Part shown: in pieces, positions 34,240-41,836 of the stretch | How the letters are laid out: each line of letters starts with the position of its first letter | Numbering within the stretch: the stretch's first letter is position 1 | NCBI GenBank assembly: GCA_964441775.1 | Contig: CAYTVL010000009.1 | Location: 93,066 to 157,065 of the forward strand | DNA: 64,000 bases | Reading direction: 5' to 3' | Origin: SYOC01 sp964441775 | Lineage (GTDB): Bacteria > Desulfobacterota > Binatia > Bin18 | Notes under the pieces: generated by a model | What the model saw: only the letters and a program-made list of their open reading frames with translations | Told to the model about the DNA's origin: nothing | Database searches by the model: none | Position numbers and translations under genes: made by a program

Positions 34240-34247
34240 ATTATAAT
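34240..34247. promoter_or_regulatory. Palindromic ATTATAAT usable as -10 on both strands
   Basis: ATTATAAT is self-complementary and gives TATAAT on plus (34242-34247, toward the deacetylase gene) and on minus (34245-34240, toward tatB). Neither side has a convincing -35 box at 17 bp. On the minus strand the transcript would start about eight bases before the tatB ATG. Confidence 0.35.
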
Positions 34248-34307
34248 CAGGAGGCCGGCGCAAGTTACGAGGCGGATACGAGGCGGAAAAATGGAGAAGG
34301 AGACGTT

Positions 34308-35339
34308 ATGCTACGCACAGGTATTGTTATCGACGCTCGCTATCAAGAGCACCAAACTGGTCGGAACCATCCCGAACGTCCCGCGCGCATAGGAACCCTA
34401 TTAAACTTAGTAGAATCGTACCAACGCCCGGAGCTCAAGCGCTTTGCGCCTCGGTTGGCGACGCCCGAGGAAATTACGCTTATTCATGACCCTGCTCACG
34501 TTGACCGCGTCGCCGCAACCGCCCAGCAAGAGCGCTTTGCGTTCGACGCCGATACGCCGGTCTCCGCCCAATCTTACGCCACAGCGCTCTTAGCGACCGG
34601 CGGCTTACTAACCGTGCTCGAAGCGGTCATGACTAACGATATCGACAACGGCTTTGCCCTGGTGCGCCCCCCTGGTCATCACGCGGAACGGAATCGTGCG
34701 ATGGGGTTTTGCTTGTTCAACAGCGCCGCTATCGGGGCGCAGTATCTGCGCGAGAAATTCGGACTCAAACGCATCCTGGTCATGGATTGGGACCTCCATC
34801 ACGGCAACGGCACGCAGCACAGTTTCTACGACGATCCTGGTGTGCTGTATGTGTCCACGCATCAATATCCGTACTACCCGGGAACCGGCGCGGCAGAAGA
34901 GGCGGGACACGGCTCGGGCGAAGGCTACACTGTCAATTTGCCCATGCCGGCGGGCTGTGGCGATCAAGAATATCTGGAACTTTTTCAAACAGTTATTGAG
35001 CCGATTTGCCGACAGTTTGAGCCGGAGTTCGTGCTCATCTCCGCGGGGTTCGACGCCCATGCCCGGGACCCGCTCGGCGGTATGAACGTGACAGCAGAAG
35101 GCTTTGGACTGATGGCGCGCTCGCTCCTGCGCATTGCGCGTGACCATGCCCACGGTCGCTGCGCGGCGCTTCTGGAAGGCGGGTACGATCTGGAGGGTCT
35201 GCAAAGCTCAACTCTACGGGTGTTGGAGGAAATGAACGGCGAAACGCTCGACGTCCCCTTGCCTGCATTCAATATGCGCGGGCTCCTACCACGCGTGTGG
35301 GAGGTGCAAAAGCAGTATTGGGAAAAAGGGAAAGTGTAG
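34308..35339 (+). CDS. Histone deacetylase-family (acetoin/polyamine) deacetylase
   Basis: A 343-aa zinc hydrolase of the HDAC superfamily. Key motifs are LVRPPGHHAERNRAMGFC (catalytic His pair), VMDWDLHHGNGTQHSFY and SAGFDAHARDPLGGMNVTAE (Zn-binding Asp/His/Asp). Bacterial members act on acetylpolyamines, acetoin-related or acetyl-lysine substrates; the target is not deducible. ATG at 34308 has GAAGGAGA upstream. It is divergent from tatB with a shared -10 region. Confidence 0.92.
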   Translation: MLRTGIVIDARYQEHQTGRNHPERPARIGTLLNLVESYQRPELKRFAPRLATPEEITLIHDPAHVDRVAATAQQERFAFDADTPVSAQSYATALLATGGLLTVLEAVMTNDIDNGFALVRPPGHHAERNRAMGFCLFNSAAIGAQYLREKFGLKRILVMDWDLHHGNGTQHSFYDDPGVLYVSTHQYPYYPGTGAAEEAGHGSGEGYTVNLPMPAGCGDQEYLELFQTVIEPICRQFEPEFVLISAGFDAHARDPLGGMNVTAEGFGLMARSLLRIARDHAHGRCAALLEGGYDLEGLQSSTLRVLEEMNGETLDVPLPAFNMRGLLPRVWEVQKQYWEKGKV

Positions 35340-35376
35340 ACAAGTATTAGTCTTGAGCATTCAGTTTTCCGCCTGT

Positions 35377-35415
35377 AAAAATCTGAGACGAGGGCATGAC
35401 CCACCCTCATCTCTC
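35377..35415 (-). terminator. Terminator for the small-protein cluster
   Basis: On the minus strand GAGATGAGGG pairs with CCCTCGTCTC (one G-U pair) and is followed by AGATTTTTA. It lies 35 bp after the stop of the 34-aa membrane protein, which supports that gene being real. Confidence 0.65.
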
Positions 35416-35449
35416 CTTTCGCTCGTGGCGGTTCCTCCGATCGCCTCGT

Positions 35450-35554
35450 CTACAGAAGCAACCCCACTACGAGCGCCACGACCACAAGCACGACTACACA
35501 CTCGAGGGGTTGCCAATCGCCGTCTAAAAAATCGTCGATAATCCACCAAAACAT
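35450..35554 (-). CDS. 34-aa single-span membrane protein
   Basis: MFWWIIDDFLDGDWQPLECV followed by an all-hydrophobic VVLVVVALVVGLLL end: an amphipathic Trp-rich start and one membrane helix. ATG at 35554 has GGAGG seven bases upstream (the ATG two codons earlier abuts it). A terminator follows. Probably the last gene of the minus-strand cluster 36473-35450. No known family recognised. Confidence 0.55.
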   Translation of the reverse strand: MFWWIIDDFLDGDWQPLECVVVLVVVALVVGLLL

Positions 35555-35667
35555 ACGCATCCTCCTTTCATTGGGAGTGGGATCCGATCGTTGGGGGCTT
35601 GTCCCGTTACATGAGAAAACTCTCCACGCTGGACCTCTTTCTCGCGTAGCTGTAAGCCCGCACCCTG

Positions 35668-35694
35668 TCCCTCTCTCACTGTATGGGAGAGGGA
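35668..35694. repeat. TCCCTCTC/GAGAGGGA hairpin repeat
   Basis: Perfect 8-bp arms (35668-35675 and 35687-35694) in the 240-bp gap between two minus-strand genes. The text around it (CCCTGTCCCTCTC...) looks like a dispersed intergenic palindrome; no T-run follows it. Confidence 0.4.
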
Positions 35695-35794
35695 ACCTCA
35701 CGGTGGAAGGACACGCTCAAGTGGAAGCTGCTCTCGCGCGCCAAGCCTGTGCTGAACCCCGGACTTTCTATACGAGAGCGGTGATAGTTCGGGG

Positions 35795-36232
35795 CTATCC
35801 TTTCAGGTCCACAGAGGTAAGGTCCAGGGTGCGAGTGTTGCTCAAGAGACCAGTTATTTCTACTTCTTTAAAAAGATGCTCTTCAGCCGTAAGCTGGTGA
35901 AGGAGTGAAGCATCTCCGCGCACATACAGACGGGGCGGCCAAACAATCCGATCCCAGCGTGATGGGTTTGTCACCCAGTTCACCTGCAGGACCAGTCGAC
36001 CTTGTCGGTAGGTCAGCTGGTAAAGAGTGTTATCATAAGGACGCCCTTTACGTACTTCCTCCAGACTACAGGCCGTACAAACCACACTGCCGCGAATTCG
36101 CATCATCGTCTCACTTCCCGGGCCGAACGACGCGCCACCGGAGACAACCTCTCCGTGGGACTTGATGGCCAGTCCAGTCATGAGAAGCACTCCAGCGACA
36201 CCCGCGTTCAAAGTTTTTCTTAGAGTAGCCAT
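35795..36232 (-). CDS. Exported protein with a CxxC motif, unknown family
   Basis: A 145-aa protein with a signal peptide (MATLRKTLNAGVAGVLLMTG, cut near SHG|E) and a mature part containing RIRGSVVCTACSLEEVRKGR, then beta-rich sequence (YQLTYRQGRLVLQVNWVTNP). The CTAC pair may bind metal, heme or form a disulfide; the phrase is reminiscent of periplasmic proteins that bind or reduce via CxxC, but no family is assigned. ATG at 36232 is preceded by AAGGAGG. It sits between two small membrane-protein genes on the same strand. Confidence 0.65.
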   Translation of the reverse strand: MATLRKTLNAGVAGVLLMTGLAIKSHGEVVSGGASFGPGSETMMRIRGSVVCTACSLEEVRKGRPYDNTLYQLTYRQGRLVLQVNWVTNPSRWDRIVWPPRLYVRGDASLLHQLTAEEHLFKEVEITGLLSNTRTLDLTSVDLKG

Positions 36233-36263
36233 AACGTATACCTCCTTGTAAAAAATTACCTTC

Positions 36264-36473
36264 CTAAGCCGCCTCTTGATGCTCTGCCGCCGTGGGCGCC
36301 GCTCGAGGCGCAAAACCAGACTTCTTGGGCCAGTAATCAAGAATCGCCCACCAAGCAATTATTCCTGCCGAGAACCAGATCAAACAAATAAGCCCAAGCA
36401 GCAACGGCGACAGGTCGTCCGTAAAATCGAGGACTGTGGTAGATAGTCCGGCAAGATTGACAAGACTAAGCAT
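36264..36473 (-). CDS. 69-aa single-span membrane protein
   Basis: One hydrophobic helix (PLLLGLICLIWFSAGIIAWW) with a soluble, Ala/Pro-rich C-terminus (SGFAPRAAPTAAEHQEAA). ATG at 36473 is nine bases after an AAAGGGGG box; a GTG at 36482 abuts the box. It is the first gene of the minus-strand cluster, divergent from the large regulator at 36672. Function unknown. Confidence 0.6.
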   Translation of the reverse strand: MLSLVNLAGLSTTVLDFTDDLSPLLLGLICLIWFSAGIIAWWAILDYWPKKSGFAPRAAPTAAEHQEAA

Positions 36474-36627
36474 GATTTTCACCCCCTTTCTTTCTCAAGA
36501 TTTTTTCCTTTTCCTCTTTCCGTCTATGGCCGTATTTTCTCTATAAGCACCTCCTGAAGAAGTATTTTTCTCTTGCAATCGTTTCTATTCTGTGACAGAA
36601 GAATAAAGTTGACTGGGGTGAAGAATC

Positions 36628-36667
36628 CTGACGGAAAGATGATAAGTTTCTGAAATTTCTCTGAGGA
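36628..36667. promoter_or_regulatory. 11-bp-period direct repeats before the regulator gene
   Basis: CTGACGG (36628), ATGATAA (36639), CTGAAAT (36650) and CTGAGGA (36661) follow at exactly 11-bp steps; three have CTGA and the second ATGA. Eleven-base periodic heptamers are the known target type of OmpR-fold SARP/AfsR regulators, the fold encoded just downstream. The last copy overlaps the ribosome binding site of the gene at 36672. Confidence 0.5.
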
Positions 36668-36671
36668 AAAC

Positions 36672-39600
36672 ATGGGGGGGCAGAATCAGCGTCAGGGGAG
36701 GGAGACGAAAGCAAAGTCGGACCCCGTGTCCGTAGAGCCCCTCCGTTTAGATTTGCAGAACAAAAAACTTTGGAAAGGAAAGGCCTGTCTCCCCTTGTCG
36801 AAGCGGCCGTTTGAGGTGCTTTGCTACTTAGTCAAGCGTAAAGGCCAATTGGTAGAGAAAGAGGAACTCCTACGGATGTTTTGGTCGTCGAATGTCTATG
36901 AGGAGGCTCTCACCAGATGTCTGTCGGATATTCGAAGAGTGCTCAACGAAGATGCGCACTCTCCTCGCTACATCGAGACTGTTTACGGCTATGGCTATCG
37001 CTTCATTGGCCTTCTCGCGGAGGCTTCCACCGCTCCAGCTCCGAGTTCTCTTCTCCCTTCCACTCCGGAGCCTGAACGAAGGAATATCCCTGCCCCTCAA
37101 CCCGAAACCTGGAGCCTAAAATCTGAAACTGTGTTGGTGGGCCGAGAAATCGAGCTCGCACGGCTTCAGCGTTGCTTAGAGAAGGCGTTGCGCGGCGAAC
37201 GTCAGATCGTCTTTGTCACCGGCGAGGCGGGCATTGGCAAGACGACACTGGTGCGAGCGTTCCTGGACCAAGTGGCCATTGCTGGCGAGATCGCCATCGG
37301 GCGGGGGCAATGCATTGAACAGTATGGGCCGGGCGAAGCCTACTTGCCCGTACTAGAAGCTCTGGGCCGGCTGTGTCGTGATCCTCATGGCGCCTTTCTC
37401 TTAGAGTGGATGAGACAACATCTGCCAACGTGGCTGGTGCAGATGCCCGCGCTGCTGAGCCCAACCGAGCGAGAGGAACTGCAATACAAAGTTCAAGGGA
37501 CTGCTCGTGAGCGCATGCTGCGGGAAATGAGTGAAGGTATTGAGCAACTCACTCAACAGTTCCCTTTCGTGTTGCTCCTAGAGGATGTGCATTGGAGTGA
37601 CGCCTCGACGCTGGATTTGTTGGCCTCAGTCGCCCGACGCCAAGAGCCCGCGCGGTTGTTGATTATTGCAACCTATCGACCAGAAGAAGGGCTGGAAGAG
37701 GGGCATCCACTCAAGGCGCTCACGCAAGAGTTACGGGGGCACGGGTTGTGTTACTCCCTCGCCTTACCGCCGCTCAGTGACGCGGCCGTTGCCGGATACT
37801 TGGAGCAACGCTTCCCCGCAAGCGCCCTGCCGACCCGGCTGCCACAGCTTCTTCATCGTATGACTGGGGGCAATCCTTTGTTCCTCGTGGCTGTTATCGA
37901 GGATCTGATCGAACGCAGCATCTTGGCGCAAACCGAGGGAACTTGGGGAGTGCAAGGAGAAATAGAGAGCGTAGGAACTGAGACGCCAGAGAATATTCGA
38001 CAACTGCTCAGCAAACAAATCGAACGGCTTGGACTCGAAGAACGACGGTTGCTCCAAGCGGCGAGTGTGGTCGGGTTCGAGTTCGCGACGGCGGCCATAG
38101 CTGCGGCCCTTGAGGCCAAGAGCACAGACGTAGAAGAGCGGTGCGCGGCGCTGGAGCGGCATCAGCGCTTCGTGCGGTCGGCGGGATTAAGTGAGTGGCC
38201 CGACGGCACGCGAACGCCTCGCTATCGTTTTCGCCACGCCTTATACCAGGCCCTGTGGAATGAGCGCCTCACATTGAATCAGCGGCAACAGCTCCACCAG
38301 CGCATCGGCGAGCGACTCGAAGCCGCCTACGGGAATCGCGTGCATGAGATTGCCGCCGAATTAGCTTTGCATTTTGAACAAGGGCGGGACTACCAACGAG
38401 CGGTACGGTATCTGCAGCAAGCGGCGCAGAATGCCCTGCGCCGCTCAGCCAATGCTGAAGCCATTCAGCACGCAAGCAGAGGGCTGGAACTCCTCAAAAC
38501 TTTGCCGCAAACTTCCGAACGACCCCAACAGGAACTCGCATTACAGATTACCTTAGGAGTGCCGCTCTTAATGACCAGAGGGCATACCGACCCGAAAGTG
38601 GAGCAAGTGTACGCACACGCACGGGAGCTGTGTCGACAGGTGGGAGAAACTCCGCAGCTCCTCCAAGTGCTGTATGGACTGCGGAGATTTTATTTTGTCA
38701 AAGGTGACCGACGTGCAGCACACGAACTCGGGGAACAGATCTTCAGCGTCGTCCAACGGATGCACGAGCCGCTTTTGCTGATGTGGGGCCATTACCTCTT
38801 GGGAGACACCTTGTTCTATGCGGGGGACCTTATTGCCGCCCAAGACCATCTGGAGCAGGGGGTCGCGTTCAATGTTCCCCAAGACCATCGCTCCTGGGTT
38901 TTCCTCTATGGCTACGATCAAAAAATGGGCGGCTTAGCTTGTTTAGCCCGAACTTTATGGTTGCTTGGTTATCCAGATCAAGCTCGCCAGCGCAATCAAG
39001 AGGCCTTGGCCCAAGGGCAGAAGAGCCTGCACCCTTTTAGTCTGGCAAGCGGCCTCATCTATGCCGCTGTGGTGCATCAATTTTGTCAAGAACTCCAAGC
39101 AGTGCAAGAGCAGGCAGAGGCGGCGATTGCACTCTCACACGAACAAGGATTTCCCTTTTTCGAAGCCTGGGGCCACTTGCTGCGTGGATGGACGTTAGGA
39201 AGGCAAGGACAAGCGGAGGAGGGCCTGCGTCTCATGCAGCGGGGACTTGCAGTGTTCCAAATGGCGGGTGCGGAGATTTCCAGGCCGCATAATCTTGCCC
39301 TCCTCGCTGAGGGATATCTCACAGCGGGGCAGACGGAAACGGGACTCCACACCGTAGTGGAAGCCCTGATGGTAGGCGACAAAAACGACGATCATTCGTA
39401 TGAAGCAGAACTGTATCGACTGAAAGGGGAACTGACGCTGCAACAAGAAAATCAAAAATCAAAACCCTATCCTGAGCCTAGTCGAAGGAGCAAAGGGCAA
39501 AAGGCAAAAATTCCTACCACCCAGCACCCAGCGCCAAGCGACCAAGCCGAGGCGGAGGCCGAAGCCTGTTTTCACAAGGCTATTGCCATTGCCCGCGAGC

Positions 39601-39776
39601 AGAGCGCTAAATCGCTGGAACTGCGCGCCACGATGAGCCTCGCGGGCTTGTGGCAACGACAGGGAAAAAAGAAACAAGCTCACAAAATGTTAGCCGAGAT
39701 CTATGATTGGTTCACGGAAGGGTTTGGCACGGTAGACCTCAAAGCCGCAAAGGCGCTGTTGCAGGAATTACGTTGA
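36672..39776 (+). CDS. Winged-helix/AAA-ATPase/TPR transcription regulator
   Basis: A 1034-aa regulator. Residues 20-117 are an OmpR/SARP-type winged helix (LPLSKRPFEVLCYLVKRKGQ, then YIETVYGYGYRFIG). From 150 comes an AAA-16/STAND ATPase with FVTGEAGIGKTTLVRAFL (Walker A about 183) and VLLLEDVHWSDASTLDLLAS (Walker B about 302). From 590 to the end are tetratricopeptide-like helices. Such proteins bind a signal through the TPR/ATPase part and DNA through the winged helix. A low-complexity stretch at about 925-954 comes from a dispersed repeat. GAGGA precedes the ATG. It is adjacent to the sterol-oxidase-like cassette. Confidence 0.85.
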   Translation: MGGQNQRQGRETKAKSDPVSVEPLRLDLQNKKLWKGKACLPLSKRPFEVLCYLVKRKGQLVEKEELLRMFWSSNVYEEALTRCLSDIRRVLNEDAHSPRYIETVYGYGYRFIGLLAEASTAPAPSSLLPSTPEPERRNIPAPQPETWSLKSETVLVGREIELARLQRCLEKALRGERQIVFVTGEAGIGKTTLVRAFLDQVAIAGEIAIGRGQCIEQYGPGEAYLPVLEALGRLCRDPHGAFLLEWMRQHLPTWLVQMPALLSPTEREELQYKVQGTARERMLREMSEGIEQLTQQFPFVLLLEDVHWSDASTLDLLASVARRQEPARLLIIATYRPEEGLEEGHPLKALTQELRGHGLCYSLALPPLSDAAVAGYLEQRFPASALPTRLPQLLHRMTGGNPLFLVAVIEDLIERSILAQTEGTWGVQGEIESVGTETPENIRQLLSKQIERLGLEERRLLQAASVVGFEFATAAIAAALEAKSTDVEERCAALERHQRFVRSAGLSEWPDGTRTPRYRFRHALYQALWNERLTLNQRQQLHQRIGERLEAAYGNRVHEIAAELALHFEQGRDYQRAVRYLQQAAQNALRRSANAEAIQHASRGLELLKTLPQTSERPQQELALQITLGVPLLMTRGHTDPKVEQVYAHARELCRQVGETPQLLQVLYGLRRFYFVKGDRRAAHELGEQIFSVVQRMHEPLLLMWGHYLLGDTLFYAGDLIAAQDHLEQGVAFNVPQDHRSWVFLYGYDQKMGGLACLARTLWLLGYPDQARQRNQEALAQGQKSLHPFSLASGLIYAAVVHQFCQELQAVQEQAEAAIALSHEQGFPFFEAWGHLLRGWTLGRQGQAEEGLRLMQRGLAVFQMAGAEISRPHNLALLAEGYLTAGQTETGLHTVVEALMVGDKNDDHSYEAELYRLKGELTLQQENQKSKPYPEPSRRSKGQKAKIPTTQHPAPSDQAEAEAEACFHKAIAIAREQSAKSLELRATMSLAGLWQRQGKKKQAHKMLAEIYDWFTEGFGTVDLKAAKALLQELR
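39446..39535. repeat. Dispersed repeat inserted in the regulator reading frame
   Basis: This stretch encodes a Lys/Gln/Pro-rich insert between two TPR helices. TATCCTGAGCCTAGTCGAAG at 39468 resembles TATCCTGAACCTGGCGAAGG at 54735 in an intergenic palindrome (one-base gap, few changes), so intergenic repeat DNA appears to have entered the gene without breaking the frame. Confidence 0.5.
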
Positions 39777-39781
39777 TCGCT

Positions 39782-41836
39782 TCAGTTGTGTTTCTCTAGC
39801 TCCTCCAGAATAAGGGGAAAGACATCGCGCGCAGCGTGTTTGCCAATAAAACAGTCCAAATGAGCGTAGTCGGGGATGACATAGCGCGAGTAGTAGCGCC
39901 GACCGTTTTTCTCGCATAACAATCGGTAGGTCTTCTCCGAACCGCTGGGCAGAAAGAGTTTGTTTTCCGCTCCGTGGAGGAATGTAATAGGAAATTTGAG
40001 ACGGTCCACGTGCGGGAGATAGACGTCGCGCCCGTCTTTATCGACGATCTGGTCTCGTCGCATCATCAGTGAGAATTGTCTGAGGGAGCGCATATTCGCA
40101 CTGCCGAATAACTTCCCAATCTTCCTATGCGTTTCATAATCTAATTGGACATGCCGGTGCGTTTCGCCGTAGAGAAAGAGAATACGTCGGCAGACTTGAT
40201 TAGAACAGGGGACCTCGTGAGTGTGGCATCGCCGAAAGATCACCTCGAGAACTGCATCTGCCCACGAAGTCCAATCAAAACCGGCAGCAAAGGTCTTCAC
40301 ATTCAACACGTCCAACACTGCCGCCACATGGAGCGCCGCCTTCATTTCGGTCGAGTGCCCGGCATCTGGGAAAAGCGTCACTTGCGAACAGATGGCGGAG
40401 CGGATCTTTTTGGAAAGGTTGCAAGAAACGCCTCCTTGCGACTGGTTGCGGTTATTCTCGTCGGCGAGCATCGCCATCAGGAAGGTCATGGAGCCCGCAC
40501 AGTGGGCCATGACTTGTACCTTCTTTGCCTTGTCTTTTGGGGTTCCTGGCTGCACTGCGTTTGTTTTTTTCAGCACTAAATCTATCGCTGCCGGATAATC
40601 CTCAACGGCGATATCGTCTACAGTAAACTGCGTCTCCGACGCCTTCCAAAAAAGACCATCTCTGGCTCGATCGCTTGCACGGTAGTCGAACAGCCACACC
40701 TCATAGCCATGATCGCACAGATAAGCGGCTAGGCTCCTGTCGACGGTGTCTATCACGAACATATCGCTCGCCATACCATAACCAGGAACGAGGAGGACCG
40801 GACCTTTCCGTCCTCCCCTGTACCGAGTCAGGTAGAGGCACGGACCAGAGGAGAGCCGAACCGGGAAGCGCTTTCCCCACACTCTTCCTCCTGTTTGTCT
40901 TCGGAGAAGTTGAGGGCGCAGTCTCCAGTAAAGAAACTCCACCGTATCAGCCACTAGCTTACCGTATGTTCGCCAGTACCTCACGAGGTCGAACCACAAA
41001 CGTTTCCACCAGTATTCTGCTCCAACGACGAGCACTTTGTAGATCTTCTGTAAGCGCTTATCCAAATCACGACGAACAGTCTTCAGCGCTTTATCGCCGA
41101 AAAACTGGACAAAATCCGTTATGGCTTGAAGGTGGTCTGCGAGTCGGTGCGTTTCGGTTGCGCGCAGGCTGGCAAGCTGCATAAGAAAATCGCCGAAGTG
41201 AACCTTGAGGATGCCGGCTCCACGGAGAGGCGCCTTTTCTGTCTCGCCATTGTACAAGGTGAGGCGTAACGTAGTGAAGGCAGACCAAATGAGAAACCCG
41301 TCGCTTCTGCCGATCTCTTTCTCGCCAAGGCAATAATACTTCTTCCGGTTCCCGTCTCCGTCCCGCTCCGCCGCCCTTTCGTCAGTCTCAAGTATCATTT
41401 TGTAGAAGAGAAATCGCGCTCCAGCCTTTTTTGCGTCAGCGGCAAATAAGAGAAACTCGCCACTGACTTTGAGCGGGTATGGGGATAACTTCGGTGCGAT
41501 TGCTTCGCCACAAATGTTCGCTTTTAGGCCGTGTTCATACAAATACTCGAGGCAGGGAGCAAAGTTCGCGGTTCCAAGCATCCCGTAGCGCTGCTGAGCG
41601 TCAGGGAACTGTCGAGCATCAGCGAAGATAATCTTCAGTTTGAGCTCACAGGAAGTCCCTTCCTTCTGCCCCTCTTCAAAGCCCCTTTTATACATGTCCT
41701 TTCCACTTCTCCTGAGCCCTTTAACAGACTCAGAAAAGTATCCGGTCATGACTTCAGTGAAGCACAGGCCCAGGGGATGCGTCGGGAATAGCAACGCACC
41801 GATCTTGCCGTGTTGACTATGTAGTAGTGTATTCAT
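39782..41836 (-). CDS. Cholesterol-oxidase-associated alpha/beta hydrolase with Cys nucleophile
   Basis: A 684-aa protein. The first 290 residues resemble the domain usually linked to GMC sterol oxidases (FTEVMTGYFSESVKGL, then a beta-rich FYKMILETDERAAERDG region). The rest is an alpha/beta hydrolase with PVLLVPGYGMASDMFVIDTV (oxyanion region), VWLFDYRAS, and the nucleophile elbow MAHCAGSMTF, where Cys replaces the usual Ser of GHSxG, as in PHA synthases. The end carries the Asp (FLHGAENKLF) and His (PDYAHLDCFIGKHA) of the triad. Starts inside the GMC gene (20-bp overlap). Likely thioester- or ester-type chemistry on the GMC product. Confidence 0.8.
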   Translation of the reverse strand: MNTLLHSQHGKIGALLFPTHPLGLCFTEVMTGYFSESVKGLRRSGKDMYKRGFEEGQKEGTSCELKLKIIFADARQFPDAQQRYGMLGTANFAPCLEYLYEHGLKANICGEAIAPKLSPYPLKVSGEFLLFAADAKKAGARFLFYKMILETDERAAERDGDGNRKKYYCLGEKEIGRSDGFLIWSAFTTLRLTLYNGETEKAPLRGAGILKVHFGDFLMQLASLRATETHRLADHLQAITDFVQFFGDKALKTVRRDLDKRLQKIYKVLVVGAEYWWKRLWFDLVRYWRTYGKLVADTVEFLYWRLRPQLLRRQTGGRVWGKRFPVRLSSGPCLYLTRYRGGRKGPVLLVPGYGMASDMFVIDTVDRSLAAYLCDHGYEVWLFDYRASDRARDGLFWKASETQFTVDDIAVEDYPAAIDLVLKKTNAVQPGTPKDKAKKVQVMAHCAGSMTFLMAMLADENNRNQSQGGVSCNLSKKIRSAICSQVTLFPDAGHSTEMKAALHVAAVLDVLNVKTFAAGFDWTSWADAVLEVIFRRCHTHEVPCSNQVCRRILFLYGETHRHVQLDYETHRKIGKLFGSANMRSLRQFSLMMRRDQIVDKDGRDVYLPHVDRLKFPITFLHGAENKLFLPSGSEKTYRLLCEKNGRRYYSRYVIPDYAHLDCFIGKHAARDVFPLILEELEKHN

